The notes under the pieces were generated by a model. The model was not told where the DNA came from. It searched no databases and saw nothing but the letters and a program-made list of their open reading frames with translations. A stretch of 64,000 bases of DNA from GCA-003244245 sp963712995. Its GTDB lineage: Bacteria; Actinomycetota; Actinomycetes; Mycobacteriales; Pseudonocardiaceae. Of the stretch, positions 1 through 9,338 are shown in pieces; position 1 is the first letter of the stretch; the number at the start of each line of letters is the position of its first letter. The DNA lies in contig CAVQKH010000025.1 of NCBI GenBank assembly GCA_963712995.1, forward strand, positions 248,001 through 312,000. The letters run 5' to 3'. The position numbers and the translations under genes are program-made.

Positions 1-563
1 ACGCAGTCGGCGAGCACCAGGCATTCATAACCGCGGTCGTTGGCCTCCCGGACCGTGGTGTGCACGCACACCTCGGTGGTGACGCCGGTGACGATCAGGC
101 TGGTGATACCCGTGACCTGGAGCAGCTCGTGCAGGTCGGTGCCGTAGAACGAGCCCTTGCCCGGCTTGTCGATCACGACTTCGCCGGCCCGCGGGGCGAA
201 CTCGTCGATGATGTCGTGGCCGTACTCACCGCGGATCAGGATCCGGCCCTTGGGGCCCACGTCGCCGATCCGCAACGTCGGGTTACCGCGGTTGCGCTTG
301 GCCGGTGGGCAGTCGGTCAGGTCGGGCCGGTGGCCTTCCCGGGTGTGGATGACGGTCATCCCGGCCGCTCGGGTCGCTGCCAGCACCTGCTGCAGCGGCT
401 GGATCACCGCGCGCAGCAGGCTCACGTCGTTGCCCAGCGTCTCGCCGAACCCCCCGGGCTCGAGGAAGTCTCGCTGCATGTCGATGAGCACCAGCGCGGT
501 GCACGCGGGGCCGAAATAGAACGGGCCAGGAGTGGCCGGCACGGTGCATCGATCAGCCGGCAT
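1..563 (-). CDS. Isochorismatase-family cysteine hydrolase, 3' end outside the window
   Basis: About 187 codons are visible and the C-terminus lies beyond base 1. The isochorismatase-like cysteine hydrolase fold is recognised from LIDMQRDF near the N-terminus (catalytic Asp), IDKPGKGSF (catalytic Lys) and VTTEVCVHTT (nucleophilic Cys), so the D-K-C triad is complete. The ATG lies inside the last codons of the upstream paralogue, overlapping by 11 bases, which suggests translational coupling. It resembles its neighbour throughout and probably arose by tandem duplication. Biuret and triuret hydrolases belong to this family. With an allophanate hydrolase two genes upstream, a ureide substrate is the best inference, but the exact substrate cannot be read from sequence. 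Other family members act on nicotinamide, isochorismate or N-carbamoylsarcosine. Confidence 0.85.
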   Translation of the reverse strand, partial: MPADRCTVPATPGPFYFGPACTALVLIDMQRDFLEPGGFGETLGNDVSLLRAVIQPLQQVLAATRAAGMTVIHTREGHRPDLTDCPPAKRNRGNPTLRIGDVGPKGRILIRGEYGHDIIDEFAPRAGEVVIDKPGKGSFYGTDLHELLQVTGITSLIVTGVTTEVCVHTTVREANDRGYECLVLADC

Positions 564-1284
564 GGTGATCTCCCGTGAAGTTGGTGGCGGCGGTGACCGC
601 CTCGGAGGTGGCGACGCAGCCGAAGACCCCGCCCTGCATGGTCACCATCCGCAGCGCCGCGGTGTGGTTGGCCAAATCGGTCGCCCCGGTGCAGTCGGAG
701 AGGATCAGGCACTCGTAGCCTCGGTCGTTGGCCTCACGCATGGTGGTGTGCACACAGACGTCGGTGGTGATCCCGGTCAGCACGATGTGCGAGATGCCTC
801 TGGTGCGCAGCACCAGGTCCAGCTGGGTGGCGTAGAACGCGCCCTTGCCCGGCTTGTCGATCAGGACCTCACCGGGCAGCGGCGCCACCTCGGGCACGAT
901 CTCCCACCCCGGCTCGCCGCGCACCAGGATCCGGCCCTGCGGTCCGGGGCCACCGATCTCGGCGCCGATCCGCGCCGAGCGCCACCGTTTGTTGGCCGGC
1001 AGGTCGGACAGGTCGGGACAGTGGCCCTCCCGGGTGTGGATCACCAGCATGCCGGTGCCTCTGGCATGGGCCAGCATCAGCGCGGCACCCGGCAGGCCGG
1101 CCCGGGTCAGCTCGATGTCATAACCCATCCGGTCGACGTAGCCACCGGGCCCGCAGAAGTCGACCTGCCAGTCGATACAGATCAGGGCGACGCGCCCGGT
1201 CGCTACAGTGCCGTCGTAGGGCCACGGGTACGGGTCGGCGGCGACCGGTCCGAGGGTGGCGTGGTGGATGAGGGCGCGGGTCAT
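553..1284 (-). CDS. Isochorismatase-family cysteine hydrolase, probable biuret hydrolase
   Basis: 243 residues. The catalytic triad reads Asp38 (CIDWQVDF), Lys144 (LIDKPGKGAF) and Cys177 (TTDVCVHTT). The Lys-Cys spacing of 33 residues matches that recalled for the Rhizobium biuret hydrolase BiuH. The start is the ATG that overlaps the amidase stop as ATGA, giving tight coupling; longer upstream reading in this frame only shadows the amidase gene. The expected reaction is hydrolysis of a urea-like amide, for example biuret to allophanate plus ammonia in the cytoplasm, feeding the adjacent amidase. The family and catalytic residues are clear. The substrate rests on gene context. Confidence 0.85.
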   Translation of the reverse strand: MTRALIHHATLGPVAADPYPWPYDGTVATGRVALICIDWQVDFCGPGGYVDRMGYDIELTRAGLPGAALMLAHARGTGMLVIHTREGHCPDLSDLPANKRWRSARIGAEIGGPGPQGRILVRGEPGWEIVPEVAPLPGEVLIDKPGKGAFYATQLDLVLRTRGISHIVLTGITTDVCVHTTMREANDRGYECLILSDCTGATDLANHTAALRMVTMQGGVFGCVATSEAVTAATNFTGDHHAG

Positions 1285-2708
1285 GATCGTCCTCCGGCGG
1301 GTTCGGCCAGCCAGGTCGCGACGGAGCGCAGCAGGGGCTCGGAGAACGCGGGACCGATCACCGTGACGCTGGCCGGCCGCCCGTCGGTGGTCCGCCCGGC
1401 CGGCATGGTGAGCGCCGCGAGATCGAGCAGGTTGACGAACTGGGTGAAGCGGCCGAGCACGCTGTTGCGCCGCACCGGCTCCCGCGCGATCTCCGCCACG
1501 GTGAAGGTGGTCGGCACGGTGGGCATGATCAGTAGCTCGGCGCGCTGCCAGAGCTGGTCGGTCCAGCGTTGCAGCTCCTTGAGCCGGTGCCAGGCCCGGA
1601 AGGCGTCCACCGCGCTGAACCGCCTGCCGCTCTCGATCACCTGCCGGGTGATCGGCAGGACATCCTCTGGATGTGCGTTGAGGAATTCCGCCAGCTCGGC
1701 CAGCCGCTCGGCGACCCACGGCCCGTGGTACAGCAACTCGCCCGCCTCGAGTAGCGGCGCGATGGTGGTCGGCGTGGTGCCGGCGGCGTGCTCCTGCGCG
1801 TGGGCCACCGCGACGTCGAACGCGGCACGCATCGGCTCGTCGCCCTCGAAGTCCAGCTCGGTGGGTAGTGCCAACCGGACCCGTGAGGGGGGAGGTGAGT
1901 GATAGCCCACCTCCCCCCTCACGGGGCGCGACCAGGGATTTTCGGGGTCGTGACCGGCGATCACGTCCAGGACCGTGGCGGCGTCCGCGGCGTCGGCGGT
2001 GAAGATGCTCACGCAGTCCAGCGATCGGCAGGCCGGCACCACACCGGTGGTGCTGACCAGGCCGCGAGTCGGCTTGCAGCCGACTATCCCGTTCATCGCG
2101 GCCGGGACGCGTCCCGAGCCGGCGGTGTCGGTGCCCAGCGCGAAGCAGACCAGACCGGCGGCCACCGCGACCGCTGAGCCGGAGCTGGAACCGCCGGCGA
2201 TCAGATCGCCCCCGAACACGCTCTGGCAGCTACCGTACGGCGAGCGGGTGCCGGTCAGCCCGGTCGCGAACTGGTCCATGTTGGTCTTGCCGACCACGAT
2301 GGCCCCGGCGTCGATGAGTCGCTGCACGCAGCGGGCGTTGCGAGTTGGCTGGTAGCTGAAGGCCGGGCAGCCGGCCGTGGTGGCCAGGCCGGCCACGTCG
2401 ATGTTGTCCTTCACCGCGCAGGGCACGCCGAACAGGGGCATTCCCGCCGTTCCGCGCTGATGCCGGATCCGGTCCAGGTCCTCGGCGCGCCGGCGCAGCT
2501 CACGATCGGGCGTGCGCGATATCCAGACCGCGTCCTCGCCGCGGGCCGCGATCCGCTCCAAGACGAGATCGACCACCTGCTGTGGTCGCAGCCGCTCCGT
2601 TGCGTAGGCAGCATGTAACTCGCGAACCCTGACTGGGTGAAATCTTGGTGCGAAGACGGGTGAGATAGGGCGCACTCCGTCGATTGTCGACCGAATGATG
2701 TCACCCAT
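1281..2708 (-). CDS. Amidase, allophanate hydrolase (AtzF) type
   Basis: 475 residues, amidase-signature family. The Ser-cisSer-Lys triad is visible as Lys100 (CAVKDNID), Ser174 (GGSSSGSA) and Ser198 (DTAGSGR). The stretch after the nucleophile (GLVSTTGVVPACRSLDCVS) is typical of allophanate hydrolases rather than Glu-tRNA amidotransferase subunit A. Allophanate hydrolase converts allophanate to carbon dioxide and ammonia in urea, biuret and cyanurate breakdown. Many homologues carry an extra C-terminal domain of about 130 residues that is absent here, so this is the short amidase-only form. First gene of a three-gene minus-strand set; its stop overlaps the next start by four bases. A general amidase remains possible but less likely given the neighbours. 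Confidence 0.85.
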   Translation of the reverse strand: MGDIIRSTIDGVRPISPVFAPRFHPVRVRELHAAYATERLRPQQVVDLVLERIAARGEDAVWISRTPDRELRRRAEDLDRIRHQRGTAGMPLFGVPCAVKDNIDVAGLATTAGCPAFSYQPTRNARCVQRLIDAGAIVVGKTNMDQFATGLTGTRSPYGSCQSVFGGDLIAGGSSSGSAVAVAAGLVCFALGTDTAGSGRVPAAMNGIVGCKPTRGLVSTTGVVPACRSLDCVSIFTADAADAATVLDVIAGHDPENPWSRPVRGEVGYHSPPPSRVRLALPTELDFEGDEPMRAAFDVAVAHAQEHAAGTTPTTIAPLLEAGELLYHGPWVAERLAELAEFLNAHPEDVLPITRQVIESGRRFSAVDAFRAWHRLKELQRWTDQLWQRAELLIMPTVPTTFTVAEIAREPVRRNSVLGRFTQFVNLLDLAALTMPAGRTTDGRPASVTVIGPAFSEPLLRSVATWLAEPAGGRS

Positions 2709-2812
2709 TGGTCGTCATTATTACGTCTATGTTACACACTCGAGGACCGCGACCTGCCCGACCGGCGCGGGTGACGGTGCGGGTGATGGTGGTAGGGACA
2801 GGCCGCGCGCGA

Positions 2813-2873
2813 GACGGGACCTCTGGTAACAGGAAGATCGTGATGGGTTGATCCGAGCTACCAGAGGCCCGTC
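2813..2873. repeat. Inverted repeat between the amidase and DUF3237 genes
   Basis: Arms at 2813-2828 and 2859-2873 pair over 15 bases with one bulged A, around a 30-base loop. It lies in the 294-base gap downstream of the DUF3237 gene and upstream of the amidase start (both minus strand), so it may end transcription of the former. There is no run of T after either arm, so a classic intrinsic terminator is not proved. No credible gene is seen in the rest of the gap. Confidence 0.6.
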
Positions 2874-3002
2874 GCCATAATCATCCGCCACGCCGACCGC
2901 CACGGGCCCCTCGACCAAGCCCAAAACCTCTGACTACACGGCGGTGCATCGCCGATCATGTGCTTGCGACCCTCGCCCACGTGGCGAGCAAATACCGACG
3001 GT

Positions 3003-3533
3003 TCAGGAATTAGCGAGACGGTAAACACGGAACTGTTGTATCGCCCGGATTCGTTGAGAGGTCTGCACGGGATAGCTGCTATCGGCTCGAGGTCCGGGAA
3101 GTAACCGGCCTTCGCCGATGAATACCGTCTGATTCACCCACGAGTACCTCTCGTCTCCGGTCTCCAGCCGGGGATTGGTGAAGAAGTATTGGTCCCCGAA
3201 ATTCGTCGGCGTGTCACCGCCGTTAATGATGTCCGTGATCGCGGCGGTTATCTCGACCAGGCCGAAATATTGAACGTAGATCAGTGCCCCGTCGACGGTC
3301 TTGAAGGTAAGTCGCTCGTCGAGCCGACCGAACCCGTCCTGGGCGATAAGGGCCCAGTCGGCGCCCGCGCCCACGATCGTGCCCTCCAGCCGGTCCCCGG
3401 AAAACCGGCCGCCGATGACATTACCGATCATGCGCTGGCCGAATGGCCCAGGTCCCACCGCGTCGATCTCGCCAACATCGACGGAGAGCTCAAACTCCTT
3501 GATAAGTTCCGGCATCTTGATCAGTTCCGACAT
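3003..3533 (-). CDS. DUF3237 family protein
   Basis: 176 residues. Family features seen are the N-terminal VDVGEIDAVGPGPFGQR region, GGRFSGDRLEGTIVGAGADW, DGALIYVQYFG and the C-terminal NPRLETGDERYSWVNQTVFIG, matching the DUF3237 beta-barrel family, which has no assigned biochemical role. The start ATG follows AAGGGTGG at a good distance. The N-terminus carries a small internal duplication (SELIKMPELIKEF). It is cytoplasmic by appearance, with no signal peptide or membrane segment. It reads in the same direction as the decarboxylase gene about 0.4 kb upstream, but no shared operon is proved. The family assignment is firm; function is unknown. Confidence 0.8.
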   Translation of the reverse strand: MSELIKMPELIKEFELSVDVGEIDAVGPGPFGQRMIGNVIGGRFSGDRLEGTIVGAGADWALIAQDGFGRLDERLTFKTVDGALIYVQYFGLVEITAAITDIINGGDTPTNFGDQYFFTNPRLETGDERYSWVNQTVFIGEGRLLPGPRADSSYPVQTSQRIRAIQQFRVYRLANS

Positions 3534-3945
3534 GACGCCACCCTTTCTGAAATCATGATGACCACCACACGATCGGGTGATGCCGTGCCGCCGTCAAGGT
3601 ACACAGCCACCACCCCTCCATGGCCGGCTCCCACCGGACCCGAAGGATCGACATGTTGACAACCTCTCCGCGTGTGGACGCGAACCAGCACAGATCAGAG
3701 CGCGAGCACGATCGGCAAAATACTTCCCACCTACCCTCAATCTTGTGAACTTGTGCGGAGCCTGACGCTCTGACCCCATCGTCGGGGATGAGGCGGCGCG
3801 CCGGCCCTGGTACGGGCCGGTTGCCGGTTCATGATCACGACGGTGGCCCACAGCACCGTCGCTTCGCAGTGCTCGGGCGTCGTTCGTAGTCGCGGATCAA
3901 GCCCCGAGCGAGCACCACTCACATCGTTACAGCACCAACAGGCTC
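3534..3945. other. 412-base intergenic region with a small GC-rich hairpin
   Basis: No convincing gene is seen. A perfect short hairpin lies at 3801-3820 (CCGGCCC, six-base loop, GGGCCGG) without a following T run. It sits downstream of the decarboxylase gene on the minus strand and could weaken readthrough. Small open frames here have no recognisable protein features. Confidence 0.5.
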
Positions 3946-5391
3946 TTACTGGGTGTGTCCGATTTCGTCGGCTAATTCGCTGATTCGTCGCCACGCACTC
4001 TCAACGTGACGTTGTTGTGTGGTCGTTCCGCCGATCGCCATCCTGATGGTGAGTTGTCCATCGGCCCGGGTATGTGTCAAGTACATTTTTCCGGTGGCGT
4101 TCGCTGCTAGAATTAATTGTTCGGTCTTGGCATCGTCTTGAAATCGGAAACACACCAGTCCCAATGACTGTCGTACGAATTGAAATCGATCGTCCGAACG
4201 AATCAAATTCGCAAGTAGAATCGCCAGATCGACATGGTTTTCAATGTGCGCGCGAAGACCCTCGGCTCCGTAACAACGCATGACCGCCCACAGTTTTAAC
4301 GAACGAAATCGTCTCCCGAGTGGAACCTGCCAATCTCGATAGTCGGTCACTGCGCCGGATTCGGAACTCGCGTTACGCAAATACTCGGGCAGGACGGACA
4401 GTGCTCCGATGAGGAAGCTGCGATCCGCAACCCAGAAAGCATCGCAATCGAAGTTCGTCAGCAGCCATTTATGCGGGTTGGTGCAATAGGAATCCGCATA
4501 GTCTAGCCCGGCGTTGACTGATCGAAACCGAGGAGATACCGCTGCGGCGCCGGCGTATGCCGCATCGACGTGCAACCAGATGCCTTGTTGGTGGCATATC
4601 TCGCCGATCTGGTCGACTGGGTCGAAAGCGCACGTGGAGGTTGTGCCGAGTGTTGCCATCACCATGACCGGCGTGCAGCCGGTCGCTCGGTCGCTTTCGA
4701 TCACTTCGTTGAGCAAATCGGGGCGCATTGCCAATGTCAAGCAGTCAACGTCGACGAGCCGCAGGTTCTCCGTTCCCAGTCCGGCCATCCGAACTGCTTT
4801 CTCGAGGGATGAATGGGCTTGTGTCGACCCGTACACGGTGTAGCGTCGCCGGACGCCCGTGCGGTTATAGTCGCCGTTGGAGGCGCGATGCAGTGCTGCC
4901 AGCAGGGAAACGAAGGTTGCGCTCGACGCGCTGTCTTGAATCGATCCCCCGCCCGTACCGGATGAGAGGAACCTCTCTGGGAGATCAAGCAGCTTGGCGA
5001 GCCAGTCCATGACCACCGTTTCAAGCTCCGTGCAGGCAGGACTCGTCTGCCACAACATTCCCTGCACAGCCAGCCCCGAGGAGAGCAGGTCTCCCAGGAT
5101 GGATGGAAAGCTGGCATTGGCGGGGAAATAGGCAAAGAAACTGGGATGTTGCCAGTGTGTGATACCGGGCATGAGTACATCATTCAAGTCGGCAAGGACA
5201 TCGCTGAATGATTCACCTTCCTTCGGGGCACGACCAGGTAGTGCGGCTGTGATTTCGCCTGGCTTTACTGTCGACAGAACAGGAAAAGATTCGATCCGAG
5301 AGTGATAGTCAGCGAGCCAGTCGATTACCGCATGGCCATGACGACGGAAGTCGTCGGCTGTCATCTGCCGGGGCGGTATTTGTTCACTCAC
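3946..5391 (-). CDS. Aromatic-L-amino-acid decarboxylase (PLP-dependent, group II)
   Basis: 481 residues from a GTG preceded by AGGTGGAG nine bases upstream; the open frame runs 43 codons further upstream but that part has no family similarity. Group II decarboxylase landmarks in order: HPSFFAYFPANASFPSILGD near residue 82, His193 (QAHSS, stacks on PLP), Asp276 (HVDAAYAG, binds the pyridine nitrogen) and Lys308 (TNPHKWL, Schiff base). These match the tyrosine/tryptophan/DOPA decarboxylase branch, which turns aromatic amino acids into arylalkylamines. Base composition is more AT-rich than the neighbouring chromosome, suggesting transfer. It is divergent from the P450-NRPS gene across a 0.7 kb spacer. 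Which aromatic amino acid is used cannot be decided here; a beta-hydroxy amino acid made by the neighbour is an attractive inference. Confidence 0.92.
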   Translation of the reverse strand: MSEQIPPRQMTADDFRRHGHAVIDWLADYHSRIESFPVLSTVKPGEITAALPGRAPKEGESFSDVLADLNDVLMPGITHWQHPSFFAYFPANASFPSILGDLLSSGLAVQGMLWQTSPACTELETVVMDWLAKLLDLPERFLSSGTGGGSIQDSASSATFVSLLAALHRASNGDYNRTGVRRRYTVYGSTQAHSSLEKAVRMAGLGTENLRLVDVDCLTLAMRPDLLNEVIESDRATGCTPVMVMATLGTTSTCAFDPVDQIGEICHQQGIWLHVDAAYAGAAAVSPRFRSVNAGLDYADSYCTNPHKWLLTNFDCDAFWVADRSFLIGALSVLPEYLRNASSESGAVTDYRDWQVPLGRRFRSLKLWAVMRCYGAEGLRAHIENHVDLAILLANLIRSDDRFQFVRQSLGLVCFRFQDDAKTEQLILAANATGKMYLTHTRADGQLTIRMAIGGTTTQQRHVESAWRRISELADEIGHTQ

Positions 5392-6079
5392 GGTTCTTAT
5401 CTCCACCTTGGGGTAGCGGTGGTCAGTATGACAGTCTTTGGACGGCCCTGTAACCGATTTTGCGCGGACTTCCGGCCTCCGTGCCAACCAGGACAGTCGG
5501 CCCGGCACTCCTGAGGGCACCGTTTGCGTTGGTGGATGACCTGCTCGGGAAGGCTGGATGGACGCGGCGTGGGATCACGAACCCAGTGTGACCCTACCCA
5601 CACCAGGCAACCGAACACCCCAGTCCCGTCAACCTGACCTTGCCGGCTGTCACCTGGTCAGGAAGTGGCCCGCAAGATCGGCCAGATTTACGCTCAGTGA
5701 CGCCGCGCTGGGCACCACCGGGCCGATCTACCTGTGGTTTTACCTCCCAAAGAAGACGAGCTGCGCCATGACGGCGGTCGGCTGGGAGCGGTCGATGCCC
5801 TGACCGTCACCGAGATTCCTGCTCGGACTGGTTGGGTCGACCCGATGTCCTCCCGCTCCCCTGCCCGATCCGGACGTAGAAGGTGGTATCAGTACTGCCT
5901 TGGTGAAGCTCTTCTCTGTAACAACCACCTCGCCTACAACATTAGACTTCGCCGCCGACCGGTGAATTTCAGGTCAACTTGACTCGATGAACAAGGAGCT
6001 AGCAATTCGGTTTTGGCGCCGCCGCCGATGATATCGGTGATTCTGGCTCTTTTGATATGCTCACTTCTGGAGAATTATC
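5392..6079. other. 688-base divergent intergenic region
   Basis: Separates the divergent decarboxylase and P450-NRPS genes and should hold promoters for both. The part next to the P450 gene (about 5930-6079) is AT-rich. Several open frames of 60-80 codons exist on both strands, but none shows a recognisable domain, good ribosome site or consistent codon use. No transposase remnant could be demonstrated. Confidence 0.5.
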
Positions 6080-9000
6080 ATGCAGTGCGGTAAAGAATCG
6101 CCGTGCCCAGAGATGGGACCACAGTCAGCTGTTAACTATGATCGAGTACGGCACGGAATTCACAACTTGAGCACTCCCGAGGTAATCGCTGACCCGACCA
6201 TCTACATAGATGCCATCGCCGAACTAGGGCCACTCTTCTTCGATGAGGTCGGGCAGGTCTGGGTGTGCTCAGGCTACCGTGAGTCAGCTGAAGTCCTGAC
6301 TGATTTCCGCCGTTTCTCCTCGGCGAGGTTGCCTAGTTCTGGCGTGCTCGCTGGACGTGGCCTGAATTCTGCCGCCAGCGTCGTTGACATGGTGGGGGAG
6401 CAAATGTTGTTCATCGATCCGCCCAGGCACGCCGCAATTAGGTCTAGTATCCAGAATCAATTTACGGCTTCCCGGGTACGTGAACGGGATGAAGCCATGA
6501 AAGCGGTCGTAGGAGCTGCGTTGAACGACCTCCCACTGCGCGGCGAAGTCGATCTGATCACAGAATTCTCCCAGAAACTGTCCTCTCCGCTCATCGCGCA
6601 CCTGCTGGGCGTAAATGACCATACAAAGCAGATCACACGATGGGCGGAGGCGTACGAAACGCTTCTCGGTGGTCTATCCGCCCTACCCGACATCCGGGAC
6701 AAAGAGATCATCCCGGTGTTGAACGAAGCCCTGTCTTTTTTCCAGGCAGAGGCGAGGGCTCGGCTGAATTCTCCTCGGGACGATCTGATCAGCTCCATGG
6801 TTGCCGTGCTCCATGGCGACGAACTATCACAGGAGGATACCGATGTCGCCATCTACTCCATCGCAGCAAACTGCATCGTGCTGTTAGGTGGAGGCTACCA
6901 GACGCTTGCGCATTTGGTTTCGACGGGATTACTGCTGCTCGACAAGTATCCGGATCAGCAGCGGCGACTGCGTGAGGACCCGAGCCTGATCGATTCAGCG
7001 ATAAACGAGTTCATGCGTATCGACGGGTCAAGCCAGTACGTCGCTCGGCGGGCGAGTGTGGATTCCGAACTCGGCGGCAGGCGCATCTTGGCAGGCCAGA
7101 CCGTCGTCGTGCATCTTGCTGCGGCAAACCTGGACCCGCGGACGTTCGCAGATCCACGAGTGCTCGACATCGAACGACGGGAATCCAGGCACCTCGGATT
7201 CAGCATAGGGCGGCACTACTGTATTGGTGCTCCGTACGCGCTGCGAACAGCGCGTTGGGGGATCCTCGGTTTCCTCGACCGTTATCCCGAGTATCGCGTT
7301 CGGAGTGGGTCTGAGGCTTTAATATGGGGGCACCATCCAAACACGCGATGCTTGGCTCACGCATACGTCCACGTCGAAGCAGAGTCGCCGGACTCGGCAG
7401 CTGAGTCGGGGTCGGCCGTCACGCATGAACCGGAATCAAGCGAGCAGTCAGCAGGGTCGATCTCCACCGAACTGTCACAACTTGACCAGTATCTTTTAAC
7501 CGTCGACTTGAACGACACCGCCACCCCGCTCGGTCCGTATACCTGCTGGCACCAACTGTTCGAGCATCGAGCGCGGTTAGCGCCCGACGCCGTCGCCGTC
7601 AATGACGGGAGTGGTGCACACTCTTACCGGGAGATCGATCAAAGAGCAAACGCGCTCGCTCGGATGCTACGCACCAGGGGTGTGGAACCAGAGACCGTCG
7701 TCGGCGTGGTGATGGAGCGCTCGGCTGGCTTTATTGTTACGATCCTCGCCGTCGCCAAAGCCGGCGGCGCGTTCTTGCTGGCTGACGTTTCTTGTCCGGA
7801 CGAACGGCTGAAATGTATGATCGCGGAAGCGGCCGTTATATTCGTGCTTGCCGACGAGGCGACCGCGATGAGATTGTCTTCGGTCGTCCTGCCTGCTCGG
7901 TTGCTGACTCTGGACTGCCTGCAAACCGATGCCACCGCCCCACTGAGCGGTGTATCTGCCGGCAACACCGCTTATGTGGTGTTCACCAGTGGAACAACCG
8001 GGCGTCCGAAAGCTATCGCCATCAGCCATGAGGGTGTCGTCAATCTGCATGTCGCGCAACGTCAGATCTTCCGTATCGGGCCGAGTGACCGTGTCTTGCA
8101 GTTCCTGTCTCCAAATTTCGACGGCTGTGTCGCGGACATCGTGCTGGCACTGTTGTGCGGCGCAGTGCTGGTCGTCGCACCATCCGTCCACCTCGCGGTG
8201 GGGCCACCGCTGATCCGACTGCTCCGCGAACAGCACGTCACAACGGTAATCCTGACACCGTCGGTCTTGGCTGCACTTCCCGACGCGGAGCTTCCAGACC
8301 TGCGTGTCGTCGCCGCCGCCGGGGAACGACTACCGGCCGCGCTGGTCGCTCGCTATTCGAGACCCGGGCGACGGTTCCTCAACCTGTACGGTCCGGCCGA
8401 GACTGCCGTGCTGGCGACCTGGCATGAATGCAGCGACTCCGCAACGGCACCGCCGATCGGCCGTCCTGTCGCTAACAAACTGACGTACGTGCTCGACGAA
8501 CGGCTACGTCCGGTACGTATAGGCCAGCCCGGTGAACTGTGCATCGGTGGCCTTGGCATCGGCCGGTACCTGTCTCGCCCGGAACTCATGGAGGAGCGGT
8601 TCGCCATCGATCCGGTCGGTAACATACCGGGGCGATTGATTTACCGCACTGGTGATATCTGTCGATGGATTCCTGACGGATCACTGGAATACCTCGGACG
8701 TCGTGATCGGCAGGTTAAGATTCGTGGCCAAAGGGTCGAACTGGATGAAATCGAGAAGGTGTTGGAGACGGTTCCCGGAGTAGCTGTCAGTGCCGTGCAT
8801 GAGCGAGACGGACAGCTTCATGCTCTGATTGTCCCGGAGCGGCGCGGCCTGGACGAATCAACGGTTCGTGAACATCTCGTCCGGCGTCTACACAGCGGGA
8901 TGGTCCCGGCAACGTTCACGGTGGTCGACGAGTTGCCTCGCACCACGAATGGAAAGGTCAACAAGGAGAGTGTCGCGCAACTGGCGCAAGAGTCGGTGGC

Positions 9001-9325
9001 GCATCCCACGCTGCGCGCTCCTGAAACCGTCCATGTTCTCAGTAAGCGCATCGGCGCCGGTAACTCTCTACAACATTCCCGCCTTACCTGGAGGATATCG
9101 CAGATCTTCGCCGACTGTCTCAACCTTCCGCAGCAGAGAATCAAGGCTGACTCGGATTTCTTCTCCCTCGGCGGCGACTCCTTGGCGATGGCTACGTTCC
9201 TCACTGGTCTGGAGAGGGAAACCGAGACGCTCGTGGACGTGGGAAACCTGTTGAACGATCCGACTCCGACCGGTATTGCGACACACATCGTTGAAGAGGC
9301 GGCGGCTTACCGCACGATAGCTTGA
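6080..9325 (+). CDS. Cytochrome P450-adenylation-carrier (P450-A-PCP) fusion protein
   Basis: 1081 residues. Residues 1 to about 430 are a cytochrome P450: ExxR helix at Glu310-Arg313 and heme loop GFSIGRHYCIG with the thiolate Cys381. The I-helix reads GGYQT (Gln274-Thr275) where an acid is usual. An acidic, Ser-rich linker of about 45 residues follows. Residues 488 to about 970 are an NRPS adenylation domain (A3 FTSGTTGRPK near 635, YGPAE near 770, YRTGD, catalytic Lys959 in TTNGKVNK). The C-terminus is a carrier domain with phosphopantetheine site Ser1034 (LGGDS). The acid after F in the A4 region implies an alpha-amino acid substrate; a hand-aligned pocket reading is D-G-A-L-A-A-L-V-L-K, which I cannot assign. 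No condensation or thioesterase domain is present. The ATG follows GGAG. Likely role: load an amino acid on the carrier and oxidise it there, as separate proteins do in beta-hydroxytyrosine pathways. Confidence 0.9.
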   Translation: MQCGKESPCPEMGPQSAVNYDRVRHGIHNLSTPEVIADPTIYIDAIAELGPLFFDEVGQVWVCSGYRESAEVLTDFRRFSSARLPSSGVLAGRGLNSAASVVDMVGEQMLFIDPPRHAAIRSSIQNQFTASRVRERDEAMKAVVGAALNDLPLRGEVDLITEFSQKLSSPLIAHLLGVNDHTKQITRWAEAYETLLGGLSALPDIRDKEIIPVLNEALSFFQAEARARLNSPRDDLISSMVAVLHGDELSQEDTDVAIYSIAANCIVLLGGGYQTLAHLVSTGLLLLDKYPDQQRRLREDPSLIDSAINEFMRIDGSSQYVARRASVDSELGGRRILAGQTVVVHLAAANLDPRTFADPRVLDIERRESRHLGFSIGRHYCIGAPYALRTARWGILGFLDRYPEYRVRSGSEALIWGHHPNTRCLAHAYVHVEAESPDSAAESGSAVTHEPESSEQSAGSISTELSQLDQYLLTVDLNDTATPLGPYTCWHQLFEHRARLAPDAVAVNDGSGAHSYREIDQRANALARMLRTRGVEPETVVGVVMERSAGFIVTILAVAKAGGAFLLADVSCPDERLKCMIAEAAVIFVLADEATAMRLSSVVLPARLLTLDCLQTDATAPLSGVSAGNTAYVVFTSGTTGRPKAIAISHEGVVNLHVAQRQIFRIGPSDRVLQFLSPNFDGCVADIVLALLCGAVLVVAPSVHLAVGPPLIRLLREQHVTTVILTPSVLAALPDAELPDLRVVAAAGERLPAALVARYSRPGRRFLNLYGPAETAVLATWHECSDSATAPPIGRPVANKLTYVLDERLRPVRIGQPGELCIGGLGIGRYLSRPELMEERFAIDPVGNIPGRLIYRTGDICRWIPDGSLEYLGRRDRQVKIRGQRVELDEIEKVLETVPGVAVSAVHERDGQLHALIVPERRGLDESTVREHLVRRLHSGMVPATFTVVDELPRTTNGKVNKESVAQLAQESVAHPTLRAPETVHVLSKRIGAGNSLQHSRLTWRISQIFADCLNLPQQRIKADSDFFSLGGDSLAMATFLTGLERETETLVDVGNLLNDPTPTGIATHIVEEAAAYRTIA

Positions 9326-9338
9326 GGGTGACCATCAG

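Noticed and set aside
2727..2924. 65-codon minus-strand frame upstream of the amidase
   Set aside because: Pro/Ser-rich sequence overlapping a hairpin, with no recognisable domain.
5558..5982. Transposase remnant in the decarboxylase-P450 spacer
   Set aside because: Open frames were examined on both strands, and no transposase motif, terminal inverted repeat or target duplication could be identified.
5987..6031. Small frame MNKELAIRFWRRRR before the P450 gene as an attenuation leader
   Set aside because: There is no ribosome site, and no clear pair of alternative hairpins follows. The Arg run comes from CGC repeats.
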